DNA of 64,000 nucleotides from Crocodylus rhombifer (Eukaryota > Chordata > Crocodylia > Crocodylidae). The stretch's first letter is position 1. Each line of letters starts with the position of its first letter. A model generated the notes under the pieces. The model did no database searches, was not told the origin of the DNA, and saw nothing but the letters and a program-made list of their open reading frames with translations. The position numbers and the translations under genes are program-made. Positions 1 through 11,916 of this stretch are shown piece by piece. The stretch spans positions 43,442 through 107,441 of the forward strand of contig JAVSML010025533.1 of assembly GCA_038503035.1 (NCBI GenBank), written 5' to 3'.

Positions 1-230
1 AGTCTCCTTTCACTCTGGCCATATTTTTGGCCACCCTCTGCCTGATGCCTGGCAACAAAGCACTTGTCATCAACTGGTTGAATGTGGAGTTCTACCAGGC
101 CTTCTGGGATGTCCTTGGCCTGGACTTTGCCATAGTTTGGGATGAATTCCAGGGAAGTGGCTGAAGAAGGGTAGTCTCCATGACCTGAGGAACTAGTGTC
201 ATAGTGGCAGTGGGGTCCCCCTTTTTAAGG
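1..230 (+). mobile_element. Tx1-like (L1-clade) LINE ORF2 fragment, start of reverse transcriptase
   Basis: Frame 3 (bases 3-158) reads through a stretch resembling Tx1-type ORF2 just before the reverse transcriptase core, with VEFYQAFWDVLGLDFA followed by an in-frame stop after GSG. In Tx1 ORF2 this segment precedes the RT palm and is not catalytic. The piece runs off the left window edge and is cut at about 230, where CR1 copy A begins. Tx1 sequence resumes after the CR1 at about 2214, but much closer to the ORF2 C-terminus, so either the RT core was deleted or these are two copies. Non-functional. The family call rests on recalled motif similarity, not a search. Confidence 0.6.
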
Positions 231-2213
231 GGATAAAAAAGCCACCTTGGCTGAACAGGGAGCTTCAGGAAAGACTGGGGGCAATGAAAGAGATGTATAG
301 GCAGTGGAAGCAGGGGGCAGCCACCAAGGAGGCACACACCACCCTGGCATGCTATTGCAGGGAGTCAGTTAGGCAGGCCAAGGCAGGACTGGAGCTTAGG
401 CTGGCTACAACAATTAAGGACAATAAAAAGTCCTTCTATAGATACATAGCAAGCAAAAACAAAGCACAGAGTAGCATAGGACCCCTGCAGGACAAATCAG
501 GTCAGTTGGTGGTTGACGCAGAGAAAAAGGCAGAGCTCTTCAATGACTTCTTCTCTTCAGTATTTCTTAATACTGACCAAAACAATCCCCCTACCTTGAG
601 TATAGACAGATGTCCAAAAGGCACCAGACCACCACAGGTTAGTGCTGACTTAGTTAAAGAGCACTTGGAAGGGCTGGATGGGTACAAGTCAGCCGGCCTG
701 GATGACTTCCATCCACAGGTGCTGAAGGAACTGGCCAGTGTCATGCTGAGCCACTGGCATGGCTGTTTGAGCTCTGGATAGGTCCCTGAGGACTGGAAAC
801 AGGCCAATGTGGTGCCCATTTTGAAGAAGAGGAGAAGGAAGGAGCCAGGTAACTTTAGGCCAGTCAGTCTTACCTCTATTCCTGGGAAAATACTAGAAAC
901 AATCATCAAAGAGCTTATTTGTGAAGGCCCAGCAGAGAAGATGATGCTGAAAGGAAACCAGCATGGGTTCGTCATAGGTAGATCCTGCCTGACAAACCTT
1001 ATAGCCTTTTATGACTAGGTCACACACTGCCTTGACACAGGAGCTGAGGCCGATGTCATCTACCTGGACTTTAGGAAGGCCTTTGACACAGTTTTGCATC
1101 TATTCTCATAGGTAAGCTAATGGGCTGTGGAGTGGATGCCTACACAGTTAAGTGGGTGGCTAACTGGCTTAGGGACTGCACTCAGAGAGTGGTGCTTTCT
1201 TGGGTCATTCTTGGTCTGGAAGGAAGTGGGAAGTGGGGTCCCACAGGGTTCAGTCCTTGGGCTTGTGTTAAATATCTTCATCAGTGATCGGGATGAGGGT
1301 GTGATAAGCACCCTCTCCAAGTTCACGGATGATACCAAATTATGGGGCAAAGTTAATACACCGGATGGCAGAGAGCAGATACAGGCTGACCTGGACAGGT
1401 TAGACTAATGGACGGAATGTAATAGGATGCAATTCAACAAAGATTAATGTAAGGTACTCCACCTAGGAAGGAGGAATCCCCAGCACGCCTACAGGTTGAG
1501 GGATGTCCTCCTTAGCAGGTCAGAGGCTGAGAGAGATCTTGGAGTCATAGCTGACTCCAAGATGATCATGAGCTGGCAGTGTAACAAGGCCATCAACAAA
1601 GCCAATCACACCTTGTTGTGTATTAGCAGATGCATGGCCAACAGATAAAGGGTGGTGATGCTCCCCCTCTATCCAGCATTAGTCAGGCTGCAGTTGGAGT
1701 ACCATGTCCAGTTTTGGGTGCCACACTTCAAAAGGGACACAGAGGATTGGAGAGGGTTCAGAGGAGGGCCACTCACATGATTAGTGGTCTCCATGAAAGA
1801 CCCTATGAGGAGAGGTTGAGAGATCTGGATCTCTTCAGCCTATACAAAAGATGGATAAGGGGTGACCTTGTAGCCGCTTATAAATTTATCAGGGGAGGAC
1901 AGCAGGAAATTGGGGATGCACTGTTTACCAGCATGCCCCAGGGAGTAACTAGGAATAATGGGTGCAAACTAGTGGAGAGTAGATTTGGGTTAGACATTAG
2001 GAAGAAATTTTTTACAATAAGGGTGGGCAGAGTCTGGAATGGGCTTCCAAGAGAGGTGGTGCTAACACCTAACTTGGAGGTCTTCAAGAAGATGCTTAAC
2101 AATTACCTGGCTGGGGTTGTCTGACCTCGGTCCTCTTTCCTGCCAGGAGCAGGAGGTCAGACACTATGATCCATTGGATCCCTTCTGACTCTATAATCTA
2201 TGAATCTATGGCC
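231..2213 (+). mobile_element. CR1 LINE copy A, 5'-truncated and degraded
   Basis: Broken frames at about 234-781, 809-1018, 1127-1408 and 1630-2124 follow the CR1 ORF2 order. First comes the linker with KKPPWLNREL and IKDNKKSFYRYI, then RT motifs [22 protein letters not shown] and the catalytic box. Last is the C-terminal region ending in NYLAGVV. The catalytic FADD box is changed to FTDD at about 1320. Stops and frameshifts separate the pieces, so no reverse transcriptase can be made. The 3' end carries the CR1 tail with repeated TCTATAATCTATGAATC-type octamers at 2188-2210. It separates two Tx1-like pieces, so it inserted into or beside a Tx1 LINE. The endonuclease domain is absent, which is ordinary 5' truncation. 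Confidence 0.9.
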
Positions 2214-3490
2214 CTGTGCATGGGTCTTCCCATGACATGTACAACCTGAAGTCTGGTCCAGGAGGTGATATCTGCCCTACTTCCCAATGCCCTTCCTTTA
2301 TTGACCAGGTCCTGTGCTCTGGTGGTCCCTGCCTCCCATGTCCTCCAGTCCACTGGAATTTGTCGTGGGGCCGGTGCCACTTCTGGCCTTGCAGCGTTCC
2401 CTGCTCCACCACCTGAGTCAGCTGGAGGACACCAAACTGGTCCGCTTTTCCACTGTCTATTGCTGCCACCTCTACACGCTTGTGTGATGTACAATCCATC
2501 ACGCCATGCTCGCAACCCACCCAGACACCAAGTGGTGGGAACTGCTCAGTTAGGGCATGGCTAGGGCATCCCAGTGGCTGAGTCTGTGCTCCACCCTCAC
2601 CCCACAAGCCACTGGGGACCTCAGCTGGTGGCTCCTCCATGGAGCTGATGCCATGGGCATGTATGTGGTGAGCTTTACAGACACCTTGGTCTCCTGCTCT
2701 TTCTGTGGTCAGAGGGAGACCGTGGTGCACATGACCCTTGAGTGCACTAAGCTGCAGCCCCTCCACCTACAGAGCCTACTCCTGAGGTTCTGGTTGAATT
2801 TCACCCCCCCACCTTTTTGGTTTTGGTTACCCCATCCACAGCCCCAGACAGTCTTGGGACCTCCTAGTCAATCTCCTTCTGGCCCTGACTGAGTGGGCCC
2901 TGTACTTGACCAGGAAGGAGGCTCTGGCTGGGAAGGTGCCTGGAGATGGCACGGCCACTTTCCTCTCCCTTGTCAATGAACATGTTTGGGCAGAGCACCA
3001 GTGGGTGGCATCCACTGGCTCCTTGGATGCCTTTGAGGACTGGTAGGTGTGGCCTGAGGGGCTCTGCTCCGTGTCCCCCTCCAGAGAACTTATTTTAAAA
3101 TTTTGCACATTTGACCCCATATCACTCCTATCCTGTTTCTTCCTTTGTTTTCCCACCAGAAAAAAAAGAGTTGTGTCTTTCAAGCTTTGGCCCACACAGC
3201 GGGAGCTCTTAGTTAACTAGGTGGGCCTTAAAACGCACAATCTCTGGAAGATACAAATAGACAGGAGCTTCTGGGGCACAGCCAGTTGGTACCTAGGGAC
3301 ACTACCCCTTGTGCAAGCTGGACTGGTGAAGCAGCTCTGAGTGTTCCCTGCACTCTCTACCCACTTCAGCAGTCTGGCGCTGCCTGGCTGTGACCTGCTG
3401 CCACCTGGGGCAGCATGTGGCCCCAAGGCTGTGTGCCTGCCAGACCTGGATGGGGAGTGCACAGCCGTTACGGCATTTACACAGTTTGGC
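2214..3490 (+). mobile_element. Tx1-like LINE, ORF2 C-terminus and 3' UTR
   Basis: The frame at 2557-2892 encodes GDLSWWLLHGA followed by a Cys/His knuckle of spacing CX2CX7HX4C at 2695-2745, typical of the C-terminal end of L1/Tx1-type ORF2. Downstream coding remnants (LLALTEWALYLTRKEAL, then SLDAFEDW) end near 3045. The 3' UTR follows (3050-3280), ending with the motif ATAGACAGGAGCTTCTGGGG at about 3258, then a tail module to about 3490. The same UTR and tail occur in the elements at 24571-25420 (minus strand) and 42960-44515, so this is a dispersed family. Several stops make it inactive. Confidence 0.7.
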
Positions 3491-3599
3491 ATTGACTTTT
3501 GGGATTTTTGTCATAGAAAAATCAGAGCTGCTCCTACCCCCTTCACTCACCAGGATGTGCACCGCTAAGCAGCAGATATGCAAGTGGTCTGCCCTGTCC

Positions 3600-4080
3600 T
3601 AGCCCCTCACTCTCAACCCACAGCCTGGCCCCCACCCCAGGCCCCTTACTCTTGACCCACATGGCCAGGCATGTGGGTGAGGGGTTTGTGGGGGTGGCTT
3701 GGGGGTGTGGGGTTTGTGGTTGGATTGTGGGGGGGACTGTGGGTGTGGGGGGCAAATAAGGGGGCTGCTAAGGAGATGTGGGTCCCCTGCCCCTCACAGG
3801 GCACAGCCCCCCCAAACAGCTCATGGACTGCTACTCAACAAGGATGAACAGCTACCCAACAGGGGCCCACAGCCCCTCAACAGGAGCCAAAGTCCCCCAA
3901 CAGGAGCCATATGCCCCCTGCAGGGGCTACAGCCCCCCTGCAGGGCCCACATGCCCCCCACCCAGCCCCAACTCCCCCACATCCTCTCGCACCCAGCTCC
4001 AGCCTCTGATCACTGCCCCAGTTGTTCCCCCACCCAGTCCCAGGCCCCAACCCCAAAGGAGATTGAGAGGCACGTGCACG
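3600..4080 (+). repeat. G/C-rich low-complexity and minisatellite-like tract
   Basis: From 3660 to 3780 the plus strand is a G-rich run of GTGGG and TGTGGGG variants. From 3780 to 4060 it is C-rich, with degenerate units of about 20 bp built on ACAGGAGCCA and CAGGGGC plus CAGCCCCTC. Open frames on both strands here are compositional artefacts. The first half resembles the left arm of the large palindrome at 44729-45596, so it may be a decayed copy of one arm. Confidence 0.5.
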
Positions 4081-4130
4081 CTTCTCTAGATGCACCCATT
4101 GGGCTTATGGGGTCATCATGTCCTGCCTAA

Positions 4131-6830
4131 GCCCTTGTTTTGCTAGGCTAAACAATGTAACCCTTTAGTCTGCTTTCCTAAGGAAGAGTCTCTTGATCAT
4201 CATACAGTTGGTTAGATCACACTTTTCCTTTCTAAATTATCTGCACCATGTTTGCTATTTGCTAATTTTACAGGATTATCCCTGATCCAACAGATTTGTT
4301 AAGAATACTTGTAACTGGACTTGTGACTCCATGAGCTAGTTCTTCTAGTTTTGATCTTGAGCTCTTTTGTTTCCATCTTACATATGATAATTTTTATGTA
4401 TGCTCATTAGCCATCCTGCCTTTCCCTCCTCATTACATTGACCTTATTGCAAACAGAAGTGGTTAGTCTTGAGATCATATCTATATTATTATGTCATCCT
4501 AATGGCCTCTCTTTTCCTCCCTCATTCTCTTTGTATTTATATGGCCAAAAAGCATTTTATGATTTGTTTCAGTTTCTTTGCAAGATCCAGCCCTAACTTG
4601 TGGCAAGTCTCACTTTATCCTTTCACTTTCTAAATTTCAAAATATGTAACTTCCTTGGCTGATCATTCCTCTTTTCTTTCCCCCAATAGCTTTCCTTTCT
4701 TTCTTCCTTGGGATGCGAGTTCCAGGCAATCTGACTGAGAGATTTTCGCAGTCTCATCCATATATCTCCATCCTCAGTGATTCCACCACAGTGACCTCAC
4801 TAATTAATTCCTTTTATTCTTCTAATTCTGCCTTTTTAAAATCACTTCATTTGTTACAGATCTGAAACTGAGGTATAGAATTGCAGAACACTGTCAAAAG
4901 TATTTTTAAACTGTGGGCTGGGAAATCTGTCTGTGCCCTCCACACCAGTTTCACTCATATTTGGACAACTGACATGCTTAATTGAGAATCTTGTTGCTGA
5001 CTGAGGATCCTGTGGCCTATTAGGTGGAGATCCCTTGGTACAACCTATGCAGCTTTCTTTGTATAACACGTGTTGTCTCACAGCAAGCCTTAAGTGATAG
5101 CAGGCCCTGAACAATAAAGTGAGTTTGACACTGAGATTTTATGCCACTCATTTAGAGTTCTCATGGATTAGCTGCAGTTTTGTTGAAGAGCTAATCGTGC
5201 AGATTATAATCTCTGGGCAAATTCTCTTTGTTTACATAGCTGTACATCTTAAGGTATTTGCATAATGTACAAATTTAGTTGATGTTCTACTTACTTTACA
5301 CCATGGCCATATAGTATAATTAAATGACATTGGAACTGCAAAGCCATATAGTGAATTGGTGATGGTAATTTCTCTTTAAATTGAAAAATTTTATCAAACT
5401 GCAACTTGACTTGTTTTTATTTCTGCACAAGGAAAAAGACCCATAAACTCAATCCATATCCATTACTTGTGACTCTTGATAATAGCCGAAAACTGTTGGT
5501 TTAATTCCTTCATAATTTAAAGGGTTTTTTTTCCCATTCAGAAAGCTTTTGCTGGCCTTTAGATTAAAACATAGAGGTTGTTCCCCCAAGATTTTTCAAT
5601 AAGGAATGCTGCACTTTTGGAACAACCTTTCTGGTGTTGACATAATTAGATTCAGGTGTTATTTGTGAATAGTTTATTTGGAAAATTTTGTGAAATTTTG
5701 ATATATTTGTAAACTCTTATCAAGTACTGTTACTTGAGCAAGTAATAAAAATACCATTTATTGAATAATTTATTTGAAAGTTATCACACTATTTCTTATT
5801 AATACTTTGATATTACTCAACTAGATCAGGTTATAATATATAACTATAGAATCCCTAGAGGAGCTAACTGCTGTTTAAATCAGTCATCATTTGAAAGTAA
5901 CACATTGTATTATTCAAGATATTAAAGTGTGACGCATAGCTAAACATGAGCTTAAATATTTTGTGGGCATACGTCTGATCCCTGATTCATTTAAGCTACT
6001 TAAGAATTACAAGAGTTTCCTAGAAATACACATATGTTATTACTGTTATGCATGGAAAATATGACTGAAGTGAGCATAAAAAGTGTATGTAATAGGTAAC
6101 ATTGGCATGAATCTTGCATTGCCAGAACTCTGAAACCTCTGCATATATGTTCTGTATATACAAGCACAAAGATAAAAATATTTTAAGTCTGAACATATTT
6201 TGAATAATACACTTTTTAACATATTATTTCTCCATTTGACTTCAGTTCACTAGACAATTTATCATAGGTAGCCCTACATTTTCAAAGTTTTTGTACTTTA
6301 GCAAAAAACAAATAGTATCATTTTCAGCTTTTTTCTTTTTGTAAGTTTTGATGCAGTGTCCTTTATTGGACTACTCCCTTTTCACAGTATAATGAATTGT
6401 CTCAGTACTGCTGTCAAAGACAGTTTTACATGGTTAAAACTGGCTTTGGGACAAGCTCAATAGACAGTTTTGTTAGTGGCTTTTGTAGTTGCCTGTTTAG
6501 TAGTTAAGTGTAAGACAGTGTCCTCCTGAAACTATTTTTCTTTGGACTTGGATTGATACTGTGAAACTTGTTTGTGTATTATTGGAGATGTGCCAGTTTC
6601 TCAACACCTGCCAGTATAAATTACTTAGAGACATTGGGAACAGACTTGGTTTCACAGGTATTTCCAACAACTAATTGCCTGTGAAAATTCATTTGGTTAT
6701 TTGCAACTTGAAATGACAGCAATTGTAACACTAGTAGTACAAGGACGCTATTCTCACTGCTGTGTCAAGTTTTAGAATATATTACAGTGTATCGGTTTAC
6801 ACAAAATATATGAACTGTATGGTACAGGTT
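4131..6830. other. AT-rich unique-looking DNA, nothing recognised
   Basis: No coding frame of note, no recognisable element end, no tandem repeat and no RNA-like fold were seen in this 2.7-kb tract. Confidence 0.6.
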
Positions 6831-7075
6831 TCCCTTGCTTTTATGTGGGATCTATATATGCAAATTTGCTCCTATGCAATGACCCTTTCTATACCCACAA
6901 TTTGTTATATGCAAGGTAAACTCACTCTTATATGATTGGCAACAGGTAAGTGGAGGAGAAACTGCCATGGGTGGGGGGGCAGATCAAGGCTCCAGCAGTG
7001 AGGAAGGGAGTGGGGCACAGGCAGGAGCAGGGGCTGGGGTGAGTGGGGCCACAATCTGCCCCCCCACCAATGGGA

Positions 7076-7121
7076 GTGGGGCTGGGGCAGGGGAAGGGGC
7101 AGGGGCAGGGGCAGGGGAAGG
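7076..7121 (+). repeat. (GGGGCA)n simple repeat
   Basis: Roughly seven imperfect hexamers of GGGGCA, with GGGGAA and GGGGCT variants, give a G-rich strand that could form G-quadruplexes. Confidence 0.85.
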
Positions 7122-7204
7122 TGCTGTACAGCTAGGGTGGTGCATGGGATAGGAGGTGCAGCTTCTGCTGCTATGAGTTGCTGCTGCAGGCTGGGGCCCC
7201 ACTC

Positions 7205-7214
7205 NNNNNNNNNN
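7205..7214. other. Assembly gap (10 N)
   Basis: Ten undetermined bases lie in the GC-rich core just after the G-rich hexamer tract. A run of exactly ten suggests a gap placeholder, so local spacing is unreliable. Confidence 0.99.
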
Positions 7215-7395
7215 TGCCCCAAGCGCAGCCCAGCCCAGTCCCCAGCCAGGAAGAGCCCGCTGCCACCCCAGCCCCAACAGACTTACCTGCTGCTGATGCA
7301 ATCGAGGTTTTAGAACCTATCTCTATTTGTTACCTTGTAAAGTTGGTTCCTTTTTATGCAAATTTGAGTTATGCACCATTTTACAAGAATGCATC

Positions 7396-8447
7396 TGTGG
7401 CAGGCCAGTAGGAGGTGCTCCTGCATTAAGCTACCCACCTCACTGTACTCAACCACCTTCCAGGGTCCGAGTGCCTCCCTGAAGGCACCTCAGATCTGGC
7501 CAACCCCCTTCCTGGAGCACACCCACAAGCCTGGAAGTAATGCCACCACCACCTAAGCTCTGGACTGATCTTGGCCCTATGCCCCCTGGAAAAGACAGGC
7601 CCAGTAGTCCTTGAGGGTACTTGACCTACTGCAAGAACTTGGGGTGCTTCCCTCAGTCTGAAGTATAAATAGTGGTCTCCCTTAGTCGGCCAGACCAAAG
7701 GGACCCCAAGGCATAATCTAGACCCTCTCCCAATAAGTCTCCCATATTAGGTACTAGAGGAGAGCTTTATTGGTTACAAGGAGTAGGTTTGGAATACGGT
7801 ACAAGGTACAACAATATCAAAGAAATCCCTTAGAGCAAACAGTGGCATGGTAGCCTTTGATTATGCATCTGTGTTACTGCAAGCTATATGTCTAGTTAGA
7901 TCTCAAGTGGCTTATTCATAAGTATCATCCAGAAGCAGGGGGAGATTCCCTCTGGAGGCAGGCAGTCATTGAACATGAGTTTCAAGTGAGAGAGTGAGTT
8001 TCAGATGGTTCAACTTCTCTGAGAGTCCTCATGCTGCTCCACCTCTTGGCAGTTTTTAACTTATAGACCTTATGACCTCATTTACGTGATTCAATGAAGG
8101 CTAGCAATTGTTGGCTGTGAGCCAACCAGTTTCAAAGGCTTCTGTGGTTGCCAGGTAAACTGGTAGGGTCTCTAGCCCCCTCACAGTCATGATGACATTG
8201 TTTAGAACAATAGGGAGTTTAAGCTCCCCCTCCCCCACCCAGTTGTGTGAGGCCAGTCACGTAGGCAGAGGGAGCAGGTTTTTCCATCCCTCAGGAATGT
8301 ATCCAATTCAGGTTACAACTCAGGGTTACCTAAAGAAGATGGGACCAGGGGTGTCTGCCTTCTGCAGTGACCATGGTAACCAAATTAACAGATAGGTCAT
8401 CAGCCTGATAGCAGTTTGGGGAGAGACAGAGATGGCATTCTGTCACA
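7396..8447 (-). mobile_element. Solo LTR, 1,052 bp, target duplication GCATC
   Basis: The segment begins TGTGGCAG and ends CTGTCACA, so the termini are TG...CA and nearly inverted. It is flanked by identical 5-bp copies GCATC at 7391-7395 and 8448-8452. Read on the minus strand it has a TATAAG box near 8060-8065 and AATAAA at 7766-7771, about 290 bp apart, which fits U3-R-U5. A plus-strand TATAAATA near 7664 leaves some doubt about orientation. No internal retroviral genes adjoin it, so it is a solo LTR left by LTR-LTR recombination. No coding capacity. Confidence 0.8.
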
Positions 8448-8452
8448 GCATC

Positions 8453-10991
8453 TACCACATAAAACAAAGAGAACCTGTATATATAGTATAGATGGGCCAC
8501 TGTTAAGTTTTACAGTGAGAGAATTGCTCTCTAACTTAAAAGAATGAAATAATATTAATGCATAAAAAGCTCCCATTATTTCACACTTGATACACTCAAG
8601 GTCATATTCTCAGTGCAAAGGCATGTTTTCTCTATAGGCTCAAGACCAGGTTCCTCAGTTGGTTAGGTTGGCATAGGTCATAAATCAGCAATGGAACTAT
8701 GCTAAACTTCATCATCTGAGGATTTGGTCTATGTTTTATGAAACATTAGAAAAATATTCACTTTATGACCATCTTAAACAGCATGCATTTTCAATACCTC
8801 TTTCCCATTAGTTTATTTGGAGGATAAAAAGGTTTCTTTGGCTTATAGGGTCATGTGACTTCTTAGCTAATAGTTCTACCAGGCTTGAACCCTGTTTATG
8901 ATGCCATCCTGGACACATATGACTGAAAAGGTCTATGCTTTTCTAGTACTAAGTGTCCCATGTTTTTCTGGCAGAATTCATTATTCTACAGGCATAATGG
9001 ATAATGAATACTTTCTTCGTGGTCTCCTTCCCTAAGTCCCTAGATACTAAGCTCTGGGAAATAACTGGCAGTTGGACAATAAATGATTTTTTGTCTTTCT
9101 GCTCCCAGCGTAGCTCAGCCTTTAGTTCAACAATACATGTTAAAGCCTCTGGTTATGTCAGAATTACTCCATGAAGTTACAGAACTAAATACCATATTAA
9201 AAACAGAGTACTATGCCATTTAAAATGTTTATATTCTTATTGGTTTTATCTGATAACCCTAAGTATAATCTTTCACTCTAAAACAAAGTAAAAACAAGGA
9301 GTCTTATTAACCAAAAAAAGTTATCCCTTTAAAAGTTTACATACAGTGTACATACAGCAGAAATAGTATAAGACAGCGTCAAGCTCTAGCGGACTCTGAA
9401 TACAGAGCTGTTTTTCTGAGTGAACACTGCTGCCAGAGCAGGCAGAATTCATTCCCTTCTATGCAAGAGTTTCTATCCCTCTCTGAAGAAGAGATAGAGA
9501 AGGAATAGCCAAGATAATAAATTTAGGTTAAATAGCTGAGTGCAAAAAAAGTCTGACTCTCCTATTACAGAGCAGAACCAAAATGATAGATTAGATTTAC
9601 CACAGATAACCCACAAATAATCTTTTTCAACACAGCAATTAAAAAAGTAACACTTTGATCTGAACCATGTGGGTACAAAATTAGCTGTGTATGCTGCTGT
9701 CTGTAGAACTAAGCTTGTTTGCAAGGTTCATAAATTAATGCTGCATTGTTTTGTACATCTATAGCTTTTATCGGTCTCTGAGTTTGCCCCACGCTGATGT
9801 GAGAGAAAAGGTCTGTGTTCTCCTGCATACTTCCCGACACCTACAACTGGGAATCATCATGAGTGAAATCAGGCATTTTAAATGTTGCTTCTACCATTCT
9901 ACTATAAATATTCTATTTACTTTCTGTATTATTCTTTATTGGAGAAACATACTGATTACCAGCATTTTATAGTCTATTATAAGGCACTATTTACATATTT
10001 AACAATCATCTTGCATTTTTATATTAAATTTACATTTTTAGGGGTTAACATTAGCCATAAAAAATCATGCCTTGCTCAGAAATGATACAAGAAGTCTAGG
10101 CCAAATATATTTATTTTACAGTTTTTAAACTCTGGATTTCTAAAAATATATCATTTTAAGAGGTACAATTCTGTGTTTTCCAAGTTGATAGCTTTGATTC
10201 TACACAAAAAAGTCAGCAAGTAATTTAACCTAAAGATAAATGAATGTATTTCATTCTTTTACTGAAACGTATAGGTGGTTTTATTGTTTAATCGTAATTT
10301 TTCTTTTTACTAGTTTTGATTAAGCTCTGGTATCATTGAAAATGCAAATATTTGATTTGTTAATGGAAGAAAAGCTTCCTTAAGGTTTACAGACCCAGCC
10401 TAGTGGTATGATCTTGAAAACACTTCTACAAGGCCGAATACTGATTACTATGATACGATTGCACCAAAATAAGCTTTACAACTGAAAGTCCTAATCCCTT
10501 CAGGAAGATGTTTTAAATGTGTGCTCAATTTTAAACACATTCATAATTACTTCTGAAGTCCATGGGACTTGAGCATATCATTTAGAGCACTTCACAGTAA
10601 ATATGGGCTAAAACCTTCAAAACAAGGTATTTGAATGTTTGTCTGTACAACCTCTGTGGCAGATCTGAGACCACAGCTGAAAATCACATCCTACTTACTC
10701 CTGCTCAGTGCATACAAAATTCCAGAAATGAAGAGTGCCTATTAAATGCCTAATTCATTTTTGACAATGAAAGAGCTCCTAAGTCACTTAGGTCATATAT
10801 ACCTAGCTTATATGCCACACCCAGAATCTTCAAGGAGAAGTCTGTCCCCTCCAGACACGCCAGTTCCATGCGTGGCAAATGCCAGAACTGAGGCTCTATA
10901 GCCAGCTTTGAGTGGCCCTGAGCGCACAACAGGAATTGCACTTGAGACACACAGTCTCACTGGGACATGCACTTTTAAAAGTGACTTAGGC
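8453..10991. other. AT-rich unique-looking DNA, nothing recognised
   Basis: Only short compositional frames occur, and none shows a domain I recognise. No repeat ends were identified. Confidence 0.5.
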
Positions 10992-11188
10992 CAGACTGTC
11001 CAAATGATGGCCCCTAGCCCACATGCAGTGCACAAGTGGCTAGCATGCAGCCTATGGGTCCCTGCAGCCACCTCTCCCTTTGCCTCATAGTGAGAGAGAG
11101 CTGCCTATGTAGTCTGTGTGACAGGGGGCAGGATACCACGCAAGGTGTTGCATGTGGTCCCTAGCCAGGCTAAAGCTGGATAGCCCTG
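10992..11188. mobile_element. Small hAT-type MITE
   Basis: The left end CAGACTGTCCAA and the right end, read inverted as CAGGGCTATCCAG, are similar terminal inverted repeats of hAT character. Flanking 8-mers ACTTAGGC (10984-10991) and ACTTAGAT (11189-11196) match at six of eight positions, as expected for a decayed hAT target duplication. The 197-bp interior has no coding frame. Confidence 0.5.
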
Positions 11189-11196
11189 ACTTAGAT

Positions 11197-11916
11197 AATG
11201 TGTAGCTACTATCTTAATTGCAAGGGATGAAATTACCCGTAGGCCAAAATATTGATGGCATTTAGGCACCTAAAGATTCAGAGAAGACTATACTTGGATT
11301 GTCAAAATCAGTAAGCTTACACCTCTTTCAAAAATTTTGCTAGCTGTCCACATGCAGTTTCCGATGTCTAAAGGCCTTTATATATTTGTTGGAGGTTTTT
11401 GGGTCAGGTTTTTAAAGGTTTATAAAAGGTGTTTTGACACCAGTGCTGCAAGTTCTAAGTGACTTAGATAAATCCTGCTTTCAAAAATGACCTAGGACTA
11501 GATCCATAGAAAGGCCCAGGTAGGAAACAGGCATCTAAAGCACTAAGTCCAAAAAATAGTATTATTAGTAATTATATCAATTAAACTATTTTAAAAATAT
11601 TAATAATATCAAGTCCTGCTGCTTAACTCTGGATGCATCTGAAGTCCACAAGTATCTCAGCTTTCATTGGTAAATTTCCCCACCTACCTGAATGTCTGCT
11701 TCCCATTCTGACCCTAATGAGACAAGGCTCATTCTACAAATGAGACATTTCTTTGGCTATCTTGCCTATGGGGTTTAGATATGTTGGGCATTTTTAGGCA
11801 CATCTTCTAGAGCAGGCCCTTCATAAAACACTGCTAGCAGTGGTGATGGCACCACCCTGTAGAAGAACTTAATGGTAAGGACATTGATTTAGGATGAGGA
11901 GATAGTAACCCACATA
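11197..11916. other. Unannotated AT-rich DNA
   Basis: Nothing supported. A weak tRNA-promoter-like string at about 11873-11916, next to the CR1 B tail, may belong to the SINE-like sequence CR1 B entered. Confidence 0.4.

Larger units (their letters stand above)
6850..7395. repeat. GC-rich core flanked by AT-rich similar arms
   Basis: The motif TATGCAAATTTG followed by a TATGCA box occurs on the left (about 6856) and on the right (about 7356), bracketing a GC-rich core. This looks like a non-autonomous element, but I could not define its ends or a target-site duplication. The core resembles GC-rich tracts at 19680-20400 and 35470-36130. The LTR at 7396 is inserted at the right edge. Confidence 0.3.
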
